A stretch of 64,000 nt of DNA, taken from Viola odorata. Taxonomy: Eukaryota > Streptophyta > Magnoliopsida > Malpighiales > Violaceae. Below, piece after piece: positions 21,150-33,445 of the stretch. The stretch spans positions 52,928,564-52,992,563 of the forward strand of contig OY829543.1 in assembly GCA_963691705.1 (NCBI GenBank), read 5' to 3'. Positions within the stretch are counted from its first letter, which is position 1. Every line of letters starts with the position of its first letter. The notes under the pieces were generated by a model. The model had not been told where the DNA came from, did not search any database, and saw nothing but the letters and a program-made list of their open reading frames with translations. The position numbers and the translations under genes were made by a program.

Positions 21150-21954
21150 CACTAGTTACAATGGGGTAGTTGAAAAAAAAATTAAGTAGTTGAATTGATT
21201 TAATGAGGGTGTTGAATAGGGTGTTGAATCCATTTGGATTAATTGGTGTTGAATATATTCAACATGTTGAATAAGGAAGGGGAGGGGATCACTAGCGCGA
21301 CGTGTCGCAATCTTATTGGCTGCTGTGATTTTTAGATTTTTATCTCATCCTAATTATTTGGGGTCAATTATTTCATAGTAAATTATTATTTTTTTAATTT
21401 TTTTTATACCAAAATTCATCATTTTTTATACTCTATAAATAGAGCCTTGTTTCATTTGATTTGGACACAGAAAAAAAATGTTTTTTTTTACTATAATTTT
21501 TCTATTAGCCTCCAATAAACTCTTGTTTATAGCTTTAAACATCTTTTTAGTGAACAATAACCCTTTTAACACCCAAAATTCTACTAATATACCAAATTAT
21601 GGTTTTTAATAATGACTATCCCTATTTCTCGTCTTTATTACTTGCAAGAAAAAAAAATTAATTAAGAATATAAAATTAGAAAAAAAATAATAAATTATTT
21701 AACTCTTAATTATTTTAATTTAATTTCAATTGATAATTATTATTAATATGTAATCACAAAAACAAAAACATAAAAAAAATAAGAATATGAAATAAAAGTA
21801 GTGGGATAGGGTGTTGAATTTTATTAAACAAAACCATTGTAGAGTGTAAAAGTTGAATGGGTGTTGAATTATTAGGTGAAAGAGAGAAAAGATGATGTAG
21901 GGTGTTAAAAAATAAAAAGTAGGGTGTTGAATAAGGAAACCATTGTGGATAGTC
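21150..21954. mobile_element. Tourist-like (PIF/Harbinger) MITE
   Basis: 805 bp flanked by TTA (21147-21149 and 21955-21957). The ends CACTAGTTACAATGG and, inverted, GACTATCCACAATGG are imperfect TIRs. The interior has several GGGTGTTGAAT motifs in both subterminal regions. The paralogous site near 10720 lacks it. No ORF. Confidence 0.85.
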
Positions 21955-22060
21955 TTATGAGACAATTAATTTGAAAATTATGTAGAATTTGTTTCTAATG
22001 TGCATAAATTTATGAATATTTTTATATATAAGGTTCAGGTGTATAAATTTTAAATTTATA

Positions 22061-22291
22061 CTCCCTCCGTCCATTTTTAATCGACGCGTACTGTTCCGGC
22101 ACGCATCTCAAGGAAGCCGGATGACTCACTATTTGACTTCAAAAAAATTCGTATTTTTTTTAACGTACGCTAATTCGTAACGTACGTTTGAGAAAAAATT
22201 CGGGGCAAAATTGTCTCAAATAGTGAGTCATTCAGCCTCCTTAATATGCGTGCCAATAGTAAAAACGTCAGTTATTAAAGAACAGAGGGAG
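22061..22291. mobile_element. Stowaway MITE
   Basis: 231 bp, CTCCCTCCGTCC... to ...AACAGAGGGAG, flanked by TA. The paralogous stretch near 11748 is the empty site. Confidence 0.88.
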
Positions 22292-22393
22292 TAGTATCTT
22301 TTTTTGTTTGTTTTATTGTGATATTTTATTCTCTCATTAGTTGTTTTTTTTCTCATAAAAATACAATTATCTTTTCTTTAAACATCAATTCTC

Positions 22394-22569
22394 TCATTAG
22401 TTGTGGCTGGCTGCTGGATGTCAAATCTGATGGAACCGTTTCCAAACCTCCTGACGTTGCATTCGCCACGTATTTCCAGTGTAATGGTACCGTAATCGAC
22501 AAAGAAAAAGCCTTCATATCCACTCAAATTTACAAGAATGCCACCCAAGCACGTTGCGGCTGTATTTAA
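22394..22569 (+). other. Unrecognised ORF fragment
   Basis: A frame of about 58 residues with two Cys pairs near its ends (FQCNGT and ARCGCI) and an N-glycosylation site. It starts where the paralogous repeat ends and precedes the UBC12 promoter. I do not recognise it; it may be an exon piece of a secreted protein or chance. Confidence 0.2.
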
Positions 22570-23505
22570 TTGGCCAAACCGCTTTTCTATGAAAACAGAA
22601 AAACGGGATCGGACAACAAAGTCCGTTATCTTCTTGTTTCATAGCGAAAGAAGACAAATATGAAAATTTTACGCTGATGTGGAGTTGTGGACGAATATAA
22701 TTGACGCCGACAAGAGAGAGGAAATGAAAGCTTCGTCAGATTCCTCATAGCAGCAGATTCCTTATAGCTCTTCGTAGCAATCTGTTTCTTTTTTCTCCCC
22801 CCTCCTCTCCCATTTTTTTCAAACAGGTAAGCTTAATTTCTTATTTGCCGATTGTAATTCAGATTTTCGATTGTTCCGATATGGGTTTTAGCGTATTGAT
22901 CTGATCCATGTTTTTTTGTAGTTTGTAGATTGATCTTGTGATTTGAGTATAGGATCTTCATGTTTGTTACTTTTAGCTTTGTGGGTTATTGTTCTTTAAC
23001 CTGTTAATCGCGCTTCTCAAATTGATTGTTTGTTGGTTGTCACATACATGTATAAACCCGCTAAAGGGGAAAACTTTGTTGGATTCGAATTGAAACAAGT
23101 TCTACTTTCTGCTGAAATCTCTAAGTATAAGAGTGGGCGCTAACTCTTGAATTCTTGACTGTTTGATCATTAATGCATTGATACTCTTGCAGAAGGCTGG
23201 CTCAGCCTTTGATTCTATCCAGCATTGACTGTGGTATGCTTAAAGAAAAGAGTAGTCTTTCATTTTTATCCAAGATTTTGTTTTCCACTTTGTTCTAGTT
23301 GTATTTGTCGAAAAACTAGTTTTATTACCTGCCTGAGTTGGTTAAGTCTAGCTGTAGTACAGCACATTTCATTAGAATGTTGTCTTTGGAATTGTTTATG
23401 TGCATCCTCTGTGCCGACATGATTTTTGCACCAGAAGAGTACTTGGATATATATATGGTAGTGTTGTGTGCTCACACTTACATTTTATGTTTGATCAGAG
23501 ACAAA
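22570..23505 (+). promoter_or_regulatory. UBC12 promoter, 5' UTR and UTR intron
   Basis: A pyrimidine-rich leader at 22780-22826 ends AAACAG|GTAAGC, a canonical donor. The likely acceptor is TTGATCAG at 23491-23498, eight bases before the start codon. The 672-bp leader intron is T-rich, as is usual in plants. Confidence 0.6.
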
Positions 23506-24852
23506 ATGATTAAGCTATTTAAAGTCAAGGAAAAGCAGAGGGAAATTGCAGAAAGTGGTAAAGGCAACTTGCATGTTAAGAAGCAAAGTGCAGGGGAATT
23601 GCGTGTTCATAGAGGTTTATCTTTTGAGAATAGTATTATTGCTATATTTCTTGCAGGTGTCTGCCCCATATAATTTGGTAAATATGAGGTTTTCTAATCT
23701 TTTAAAGGCATCTCTTGCAGACATCACTGAGCTGAACCTACCTAAGACTTGCAGCGTGTCTTTCCCAAATGGCAAGGATGACCTGATGAACTTTGAGGTT
23801 ACAATCTGTCCTGATGAAGGCTATTACTTGTAAGTAACCTCTTGGATAGTATATTCCTAATCCCTTGCTCTCTTTTTTCTCAATAATTTGGTTTAGGGGA
23901 AATCCTTGGTATGAGTACTTCCTGTTGAGTATTTGAATCAGTTTATTCCTCGAGAGAACGAGATTTCAGTTGAAGATCACTTGTCTTTATCCATTGATTA
24001 ATTCAGTGCTGCATTTTGAGAACTGTTAGAAATTTCAGCTCTAAAAGAGTCAAATAAGAAGTGCTGCTTTATCAACTTTCATTGCATTTCATTTTACGTT
24101 TCTGTGTTCTGGGTGAGTTATTGGATACGGGATTGTCCAGATTGGTGGCTTTACTGTATGTATGCCATACATTTTTAATTCTTACCATGGTACTTCGCAA
24201 TGCATTCAGGCTTGTAAATAATTGTATCGCCCCTTTGTTCTCAGAAAGAAGTCTTTCTTCTTCACTTTGCTTTGCATAGCTGCTTGTTGCCATTTTGTGG
24301 GGTTCAGGTTTCAAGTACCTAACTGAATGCTTTTCTTTTACTATTGCAGAGGTGGTACATTTTTGTTCTCTTTCCAAGTTTCTCATATATACCCGCATGA
24401 AGCACCTAAAGTCAAGTGCAAGACAAAGGTAAATTTACATGTTCCTTCAGGATAATTTTCCTTTCTTTAAAAGAAAAAGGAAAAAGGAAATAATTTTTTG
24501 ATACAATCATTTGCAGGTGTATCATCCTAATATAGACTTGGAAGGAAATGTCTGCCTCAACATTTTACGAGAAGATTGGAAACCTGTTCTGAACATAAAT
24601 ACAATAATTTATGGATTGTTTCATCTTTTCACGGTATTGGATTTTCCTTTCACAAGTAGGTTTTGAGATTTTGTAGGTCACTTTTTGTTGAAGTTCGTAT
24701 GTATGTGTGCGCAGCAACCCAACCATGAGGATCCCCTCAATCATGATGCTGCAGCTGTTTTACGGGATAATCCGAAGCTGTTTGAATCCAGTGTGAGAAG
24801 GGCAATGGCTGGTGGATATGTGGGACAGACATTCTTCCCCCGTTGTATGTAG
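23506..24852 (+). CDS. RCE1: RUB1/NEDD8-conjugating enzyme E2 (UBC12/RCE1)
   Basis: Five coding exons: 23506-23614, 23721-23829, 24350-24428, 24517-24633 and 24715-24852. All introns are GT-AG; the total is 183 aa, against 184 in Arabidopsis RCE1. The enzyme takes the ubiquitin-like RUB1/NEDD8 from its E1 and passes it to cullins, activating SCF-type E3 ligases. Visible features are the E1-docking N-terminal extension ([13 protein letters not shown]), the QSAGELR linker to the UBC core, the HPNID segment, the catalytic Cys in [10 protein letters not shown] (exon 4) and the C-terminal [12 protein letters not shown]. The start is fixed by the conserved N-terminus. No lesions were seen, and it is likely expressed constitutively. 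Confidence 0.95.
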
Positions 24853-25835
24853 GTGGTTGTTCTTGATGTGGCGAAGGACCAACATCAATCAGCGCAAGAA
24901 GGTTAGGGGATTGAAACTTAGCTACAGGGCTACTCTTCTGCACCGTGTGTTGGATACTAATTCTTCAAGACATTGCAAGCCCCCCATCAGAAGCTTGTGT
25001 ATGATGCTGTAACTGTAACCTTGTGAAAAATGTTGTCATGTACTGATGTTGGCTGGGTTATTCCCAGCATTGTTGTTCTGATATAAATCGGTTGTGCCTT
25101 GTTGATCTTGAGGTTCTATATACCTATGTACTCGTTTCATTCATATTGGCCTCGGGCATCATTACTAGTACTGTGCTCTTTGTCGTAATTTGCTCGAGGC
25201 TCCTGCCATGTATTTGATTATCTGATCTTTTGTGAGGTTTTGGTTCATCAAGGCCATTGTATAAGTTAATGTCTTGCTTCTAATACAAAAAGTGGCATCT
25301 TTTATTTCGTATTTTTCATTTTGTTCCACTTAATTGCTCTCTTGAACAGAAGTTGTTTCTTTTACACGGATAGGGTGGATAACCCGACCCTTATTGTTTT
25401 ATTAGAAATAAATTTGATTGAGCTACAAGTTCATTATTTCAACTTCAGAAAGTCATCGAACGGTGCAAGATCAAATGACACAAAAGTGGAAATATGCAGT
25501 TTACACCACCATGCACCATCCAACACTGAAAATAGATACAGAACTGTATCTACCAACAGTCTCAGGCACTATTTTATTGCTCAATGTGGTATCACAATCA
25601 AAGGGTTCATCTGACGAACAAAAGCAGCAGATGATCAAATGCAAATTTCAATTTATGTACAGATCATATACAAAGCTTGAACTCACTCTACTAAATAGAA
25701 GCCTAGAACCAATCAAAACTGGAGACATGCTAACACAGACATTTTTCCGCTACAAACCAATATCAAACGTGTATGGTGCATAGATGGAAAAGAATTCTGG
25801 TTTTAGTAGATAATGTGGTAGTCATGGGCCATTGG
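24853..25835. other. UBC12 3' UTR and convergent intergenic region
   Basis: 3' UTR of the UBC12 gene followed by the 3' side of the convergent quinone reductase gene. No other gene seen; short open frames at 25321-25783 lack domain features. Confidence 0.5.
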
Positions 25836-27571
25836 TCAGAGAGGATGCGCGAATTTCTTGACTATTGTTGCCATGTATTTTCCGTGATGCTCAGCAAGGG
25901 CTAGTTCTGTCTCACTTGGTTCCCTGGTGCCATCTCCAGAATAGACTCCAGCACCGTATGGAGACCCTCCTCTAATGGCATCCATTTTGAACATTCCAGC
26001 ACCAAAGGTGTAACCAATGGGAACATACAACATTCCATGATGGACTAACTGAGTGATCGCTGTCCAGCTGAAATATTGAAAACAAAACAGCTATGTTAGA
26101 AGATTCTCAACCACCCGGTAAAAATGCTGCCTGAAATAAGAACACAAATAGTTAACTGGCAGACCACATTTTTTCCTAATTTTACAAATAGTACATGAGG
26201 AAAAGGTCAGAGCCACTGAAATATCTAGCAGTCAGTGCTTTTGAAATTCAATAATCATCCACCTACATACATATTTAAGTGTCCTTTAACGACTTTTCAG
26301 ACTGTATTACTGCAAAAGCAGCGCCTTAGCAGTAGTTTCTATGGCATCATGTTACTGCTCTATTAGGCTGGCGTTTCTTTCGTCACTGCCAGCTATCAAC
26401 TGCAACATTCCTCAAACTACCCTAGTAGATTTCCAAGGTACTTCACGAATTAAGAATTCCAGATTCCGCTTTGTATCAATCATTGGAAAGAGTAGCTATA
26501 TGTTGATCATAGATTTCCAAGAATGAAACAGAAGAAGCAGGAATAGGGTATCTTCTATCATCAACAGATGGCTTCTCTTTCCAATAATTTGATATAAAAA
26601 AACATTAACCGGTTCATTCCCCACATAAATGTATAGACATCTCACCTAAACTAAGTTAAAATATATGCACACACATCTCAACTAATAGTGGGCCACAAAA
26701 CAGCAATTCAAGAGCCAACCTTCTCTAAATAGAGACATTTTCTTTCATGCCTGCCTGTCATGCTTTTCCTTAAGAAATTATTCTTTACACTCTGGACCGA
26801 ACCTCGTTTCTCAAGAACGCACGGAACATTTACCTAAACCACTAAGGATGAAGAAACTATGTACCGATCCAATTCCAATTCTAATCCATTTGAATTATAG
26901 GTAACAGACAAATCAAAATGCATCAAACAAACACACCTCTAAAGCCACTATCTTGCAAAACAACTAATAAGATCACATATAAATAGAAAAATACCACAAA
27001 CTGAAATAAAAGGTACCCTTACGCAGTGGTTTCTTGCCCGCCCCCTTGCGTGCCGGTGCTCAATAAAAGGCACTCCAGCAAGCTTATGTTTGATCCACAA
27101 TTCATGAGTTGAATCAAAAAATGCTTTCATCTGAGCCGCCATGGATCCAAACCTAGTTGGGAATCCAAACAATAACCCATCAGCATTACCCAAATCATTC
27201 GCCGATATCAAAGGCACCTCATTTCCCTTCTGGGTCACCTGCATTTGCTCCAAAACCTCCATTGGCAATGTCTCTGGAACCTGAAACAAAAACCCTTCAA
27301 CCCCATCAATCGAATCCACACCCTTCTTCATTCTCCTCGCCAACAACTCAACATGGCAGTACATCGAGTAGAAAATAATGAAAATTTTAAGCTTTCTAAT
27401 ACTTTCTGTACCGTTTTTTGAAATCGGGATTTGAGTAATTGAGCTTGTTGTTGGATTTTGAGTGGCAGCGGAAGAAATGGGACTGTTTGGTTGTGGTAGT
27501 GGAGGATCTTGATTCGCTACATCGACATGTAATTTTTTCTTGCTTGGAACACACCCACTGCCTTTACCCAT
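25836..27571 (-). pseudogene. WrbA/FQR1-like NAD(P)H:quinone oxidoreductase, frameshifted
   Basis: Two exons: 27023-27571 and 25836-26067, separated by a 955-bp GT-AG intron. The product would be a WrbA-type flavodoxin-fold quinone reductase with an N-terminal extension starting MGKGSGCVPSKKK, like the longer plant FQR1 paralogues. It carries out two-electron reduction of quinones with FMN. Exon 1 has the first FMN loop (FYSMYCHVE, with Cys where Gly is usual), PTRFGSMAAQMKAFFD, and reads on to KLAGVP. There about 8 nt are missing (near 27062-27075), so the next loop, STGTQGGGQETT, is only readable in another frame. Exon 2 is intact (GMLYVPIGYTFGAGMF ... SGDGTREPSE). The protein would lack its C-terminal third, so I call it a young pseudogene. 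An assembly error is possible. Confidence 0.8.
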
Positions 27572-27776
27572 TTCAGAATTCAGAAAGAAAAAGTGATTGA
27601 ACCCAATTCCCACAAAAAAGAAGAAGAAGTGTTAATTGAATGGAATTTAAGAAAGAATTCTTGGTTTTCTCCGTTAGGAAATGGAAAGGTAGTTTTTCTT
27701 TTCTTTTTGTACGAGGGAAGGGAAAGGTAGTTAATAACAAGAATACCAACGTCAATACGTTGAGGAATGGAATTAA

Positions 27777-28750
27777 GGTAGCGTTTGGTTTACGGAATGC
27801 TACTTTTCTTTTTGGAATTACTCTCCCGGAAAAGTGATGTCTGGGAGAGTGATTGAGGGGAATGTCAATTTTTTGTGTTTGGTTGAGATTTAAGATTCTC
27901 GGGAAAGTAATATTATTTTGTTTGTTTTGTACTTGGGAATTCTTAAGGAAAGTAAAAAAAAAACTATTTTATCCTTTTGTTAGGTATTTTTTGTTATCTT
28001 GTTAGGTGTCTAATTATTCTTTTCTATATATATTGTGTTACACAGTTTCCTCTAAACACGTTAGACTTTCTTTCTATTTAATTATCTATCTTTCAATAAT
28101 TAAAATATCAAATGAGTTTGTTTTATGACTATGGTTTTTTGCAGGTTAAAGAACATGACAAATGACATAATCTTCGTATTAGAGTCTTTGAAAATTATAG
28201 CAAAGTATGACACATATTGTTTTAGAAATGCAAAAAAAACATAATTGCAACAATAGACAAATCTAGGATATGGATTTCTTGGATAATTTATTCCTGTTTC
28301 TAAACGTATTTTCTTCTACATATTATTATTTACATCATTACTATGTATTTTTTATGTGATTATTATAATTTTTATGTAATTATTATAATTTTTATGTATT
28401 TATTATAATTTTTATGTAATTAATTATATTTTTGTGTAATTAATATAATTTGGCGAAGTTTTAAAAAATAGAGAAGGAAGAAGATGCTTTATTAGGTTAA
28501 TTTTTTTATAATTAGTTTTGGATAAATATGTCATTTAACAAAAAAAATTACTTTCCCTGTAGAAGGGGAATCACTCTCCCCACCCCCTAGCCAAGGAGTC
28601 ACTTTCCCCCATTTTTTGGAAAGTCAAGGCAGTCAAGAAAAGTTGGATTCCGGGGGAGAGTGATTCCTTGTCGCAACCAAACGCAATAAAGCTCGGAATC
28701 TCAGATTCCCGAGTTACTTTCCTCCCTGATTCCGCCAACCAAACGCTACC
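27777..28750. mobile_element. Tourist-like MITE, 974 bp
   Basis: The ends GGTAGCGTTTGGTTTACGGA and, inverted, GGTAGCGTTTGGTTGGCGGA are excellent TIRs, flanked by TAA (27774-27776 and 28751-28753), the PIF/Harbinger target size. The interior has a tandem AT-rich repeat of about 20 bp (28357-28450). It lies about 205 bp upstream of the quinone reductase ATG. Confidence 0.8.
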
Positions 28751-29198
28751 TAAGAATTTAGAATGTCTGATCTGATGAGTGATGAGTTGTGGTATTTATG
28801 GTGTGTTTGGCGTTACGGTTCTGGTTGGAAAAGTTCTGTGGAAAAAAGTTCTGTGTGAAAATGACTTGTGGAAAAAAGAGTATGTTCTTTGGTAAATATT
28901 TGTTAAAAGTGCTTTGAGAAAGCAGAAGTTGTTTATGTTGTTTGGTAACAACTGGGGTTAAAACTATGGTTGGCATATAAATGACCATAAAGGACACAAT
29001 TTATTTCAAGCATTATAATTATTATTTTTTAGTATCTATATAGATTATTTAAATCAATCTATTTTATTTAAACAAATAATTAGCATTTTATTTATAACAA
29101 GAATTAAAATCTCATTTGAAGAAAAAAAAAGTAAAATAAAGTTAATAAATACATGTGCTCATTTTTAAACTTTAATTATCTACATACATAAATCACAA

Positions 29199-29442
29199 TT
29201 ACATATTTATCATTAAACTATTAGCTATTGAGTTACGAACTACATTCATAGGTAACATTTCACTATTATTTCCTTCACTTTGCATACTTCCTTCACCCAT
29301 ATACATCGTATCTTGTGAAACTCCCTCCGTATCCGGAAAAATATCATCTAGTACAAAATCTGGATTCTCATCCAATTTTCTAAAAGCAGGATCATCTAGA
29401 GATTTTCTTCGTATGAAATTGTGTAAAACCATAGAAGCGACT
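29199..29442 (-). pseudogene. PIF/Harbinger transposase, C-terminal piece
   Basis: Encodes the C-terminal helix of a DDE_Tnp_4 transposase (ASMVLHNFIRRK) and an acidic tail ending at 29199. The frame continues directly from 43480 across the nested insertion: the split lies in the codons of a KIVVAS-like segment. Confidence 0.85.
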
Positions 29443-29671
29443 ACAATTTTTAGGGGTGTACACGGGTCGTGATAGCATATTTTTATGCATGATTTTCCCT
29501 CCATTTTCTCACCAATTTAAGGCATGATCCTGCTAATTTACCCTTGTTGTCAGTACTATTACAGATCTAGGCCTAAAAAGGGAATTTATTCAAAAACATA
29601 CGTTTTTGGAGCATTTTATGCGAATTCGAGCTTCAAGACCAGAGTCGAGATCCCGACTCCAAAGCAGCGTT

Positions 29672-31050
29672 TGATGTGTTGTCGAAGCACATACAAAAAT
29701 AATAATAAAACCTGCAGGCAGTGTGCACAATAAATTGTGTATAATGGTAACAAGATCGAACACAGGGATTAAGGGACCAATACTCAACTCAATTTGGCAA
29801 ACTAAATAATCCAAGCAACAAGTAACCGAAAGGGGGGTTTTGAATGGTTGTTTGATTAATCTAATTATTAACTACGAAAGTAATAAAGACTAATAGCAAA
29901 GAGTAATATAAGTAATAAGAAATCAAAAGAGACAAGGGTTCTCAGTAAGAGTACGAATCCGGTTGCAATTGTGGTCAGCCGGTCATTGGCGCAAACATCG
30001 TCTGCCCCGCTGATAGACGCACTATAGGGACCAGGTACGCTTAGGTCCCCTGCTTACCTTCGTAATAGAAGTTATCCCAAGGTACGCTTATGGGTTAACC
30101 TTGACAGTCCGCCGTCCTCCAAGGTACGCTTATGGAGGCAACACTCAGATGCCCATGAAGAGGAGGTAAGATGCGTCTAGGGCGAGACACTCGGTACGCT
30201 TGAGGCTCTGCCCTAACGACTTGTCCAATCCAACTGGGGGATACCAGGTTTCCAGTCAGGACCAGTATGGTTATCTGCTCTACCCTGCAGCTTCGCGTTA
30301 GGTATAACAACAGGGACGATTATAATTAATCTAGTTCAATTAATAGGTGATCAAGCTACTAATTACCCTAGGTAATTTGACAATTAATTATTGAACAAGA
30401 GGATACCAATACAGGATTTATGAAGTACAATCTGACCTCACGGCTTCCCTTGCAACCTTCAATCGACTCTTACCAAGAACAAGAGGTTTTAGCCACACAT
30501 ATTAAAAATAAAAACAATCAAGTAAATAAATTGCATAAGTAAATTAGAAGAAAAGATGAAGAAGAATTCTTATGGATTACCGGCCGGAGCAACTGCTCCG
30601 GTTTATTAAAAAGAAAAGATTGCCGAAGGCAGTGGTGGCGCTAAGAGTCAGCGGGAGAGAATAAGAGAAGAAGCTCCTAAAAACCTAATTACTAAAGTAT
30701 TTATATGCTTATTACAAATTAAACTCCTAATCTAATTTGAATTCAACTCCCCAAAGGACTTCTACTGCGATTGGGACTTCTGGCGCCTTCATTGAGCAGA
30801 TCCGATATTTTTCCTTTATTGCGCTAGTTTCCTTTTCTCGCTAGGACACTGCTGCTTTCCGCGAACGTCCAGCTGCTCGGCCTAGCTGCTCCAATGCATC
30901 CAGAAAGTGATAGAAAATGTTCCTTTTCGTATTTTCCTCTTAATTTGCCCAGATCTGCCAAAAGTGAATAAACACAGTAACATAAGTAGCATTATGATCT
31001 AAAAAGGCACATAAAAGAGGGAAGAATTATGGACATAAAATGCTCTATCA
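29672..31050 (-). repeat. Athila 1 3' LTR
   Basis: TGATGTGTTG...CTCTATCA, the same length as the LTR at 39828-41206. The purine-rich tract GTGTGGGGATATT (complement of 31051-31063) adjoins it, marking this as the 3' LTR of a - strand element. Confidence 0.93.
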
Positions 31051-31063
31051 AATATCCCCACAC
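31051..31063 (-). promoter_or_regulatory. Polypurine tract of Athila 1
   Basis: On the - strand GTGTGGGGATATT lies directly before the 3' LTR, the position of the plus-strand DNA primer. Confidence 0.75.
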
Positions 31064-31426
31064 TACCCCGATGCTCGTCCTCGAGCATTAAAATCAGAAA
31101 GCATCACCTCATCAGGAACACACAGCCTTAATCCACAACACACAGAGTTACTTCCGCCACCACTTACGCCTCGACCAAGCAGTACGCCACCTTCCAACCT
31201 AGATGAACTCTGCACTACTCTAAAGGAATAACGAAACCAGAAGAGTAGCTTTCCTACACCAGCCTGTTGCAAGCAATCCTCACAAGATATGGTGTTTATC
31301 ACTCACGCTTAGAAACAGAGTTGGGTGTTTAACACTCATCAATGCGAATGATCATGCACAAAACTAAATTTGCAATAGGGACCCGAGTACGGAGAACACA
31401 CGCATGGGCAATCATATGATCATAGA

Positions 31427-31998
31427 TGATAAGATTTTGTATTCTGCTGAAGGATGTATGGCGGGACGGCTCCTCTCAGATCTGTGCTCACGACGGTCCG
31501 CGGTACCTGCAATGCGCCGGAGGGGGTCTCCGGCGGAGACACTCCGATGCTTAAGTCAGTATGTGTACTGAATTTGGCAGAGTTTAGGCCAGTTATCGTA
31601 TGCTTACCTGCCTCCTTTGAGGGGGAGGTGTATATATAGAAGAATTGAGCATTTCCGCGTTTGGGAATAGCTAGAGAGCTATCCCTATCGTTAGGGATCG
31701 TGGTTCGCCCCTCGGATGATATGTTACCGTGGCGGTAGCCATGGGATAAATGTTACCATGATAGGGTAGCGACGGGGTTGCCCCCCCTGACGCGTGGTAT
31801 TCCTCAGAGTGAGACAGCTCCTCGAGCCATCTAGAAGGTTTGTTTGGGGAGACTCCCGAGCACTATTTTGCTCTCGTGGTGTTAGCCTCTGGGGTGGGTG
31901 GTGGCCCTCTTTCCACCGCGACGGTAGGAACAGTGATTCCTTCTTTCAGCTCAGGGCAATAGACGGAAATACCCTTTTCCTTAGGTGGATTGTTATCA
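31427..31998 (-). mobile_element. Tat-type solo LTR
   Basis: 572 bp with TGATAAGATTTTG at one end and GGATTGTTATCA at the other, flanked by exact ATAGA duplications (31422-31426 and 31999-32003). In reverse orientation it aligns along its whole length with the 3' LTR at 3608-4177, with diverged sequence. No internal region remains, so it arose by LTR-LTR recombination. Confidence 0.92.
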
Positions 31999-32003
31999 AT
32001 AGA

Positions 32004-33445
32004 GACTTTGCAAGGGTAAAGCAAAATAAGATGTTGAAGAAGAAAGGGGTTCAAAGTAGAGAGAAGGAAGGATAGAAGTTTCTTAGCTGGAAAAATGCAA
32101 GTTGGTGAGAAAGACCTCATGCTGGCAGCGGCAAGGGCAAGACAGAGAGCGCTGAAGGAGAGTGGGGGTATAATCTTCTGTCAGAAAGTGCCGTCGGTCT
32201 TCTGATCTTTGAGGTGCTCTGCTCTAGTTCTGATTTGTACTCCTCTTTTGCTCAAAAGGGTTTTTTTTTTCTTTTTGGTTTTGAGCAATAAGGGAGCATA
32301 CATGACATTCTGAACTGTTGAGTGGGAGCAGCAAAATTTTCCTTGGGCGTCTGATCTTCAGTACGTGCAAGCTGTGAACAGCTCGGCCTAGCAGCTGATT
32401 TCCATATTGCTTACTGGAATGCTCTATTAGTCTTTGATCATCTAGGTCGAGTCTTCAGGAATCCCCACACTAGAGCTTTTATCTCTCTGATGCGCTCCGT
32501 GGTAGTTGCCATATAACTGCTTTCAGCATCTCGCTGTAGCAGTTGAAGGTTTACAGCTCAGTTCTCTGCAACTTTTCTATTTCCGGTTTCTTAATCTGCT
32601 CTCAGTGTCTCGGTCAAGCAGCTCAATACCCCCACGTCGAAGATGTCGATTTTCTCTGTCCCACCTTACCACTGCCGAAGGCATCTCTCACCTGCTAAGA
32701 AAAGAAAGGAATGGCTCAAGCAGTTAGAAGGGTGGTGAAAGAAAGGTATGAGCAGTATGGGTAAGGAGGTAAAAAGCAAGAAAAAAGATAACAAAAAAAA
32801 GCGCAAAGTCCCTAATCATATCATCGCATTCCCTTGTCTAATCATGTCTATACCCAAGGGGTCTCATGCAAATTCGGCCAGCACACAAATCATGCATCCA
32901 CTCAGAAATAAAGATATGGCATGAAAGCTCAAACACTCACAAGGCAAAATTCATTGATTGCTAGCAGCTAGGGCAAGACGCAGTCATAAGAGCTAACAGG
33001 CAGTATGATGCGCAAGTGGTTTTGGTGTAGTGGGTGAAGATTCTGTGTAGAGTGGGCCTACTCTGTGCATTCCATCTAAGGTGAGTTTAAAAAACAGGGG
33101 TAGTGTAAACAGTTGAAAATCATTTGAGGGAAGTTCAAATCGAGCAAAAAATATGCATATGCAAGGCAAACAATCATGCAATACTATAATCAAGCAGTCA
33201 TGCAAAATATGCTAAAAATGCACACAAAATATATCATGAAAGTATGAAACCCATCCCCACACTAAAACAAAACACCGTCCTCGGTGTGGAGAAAGGAATC
33301 AAACAAACGCAGTTCAAAAAGAAATAGGGAAAGGGAAAGGAAATTGTTCACCGCGAAAATAAAGTACAAAATCAGCCCAAAGGCAAAGAGATAGAATAGT
33401 TTGGGGAAGAGAATCATGGACTAGTAGGAGGACGCAGCCTCGAGG
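32004..33445. other. Athila 1 3' untranslated region
   Basis: No ORF of interest. Long non-coding stretches between the env position and the 3' LTR are usual in Athila elements. A second purine-rich GTGTGGGG-like motif (complement of CCCCACACT) recurs near 32465 and 33255. Confidence 0.5.
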
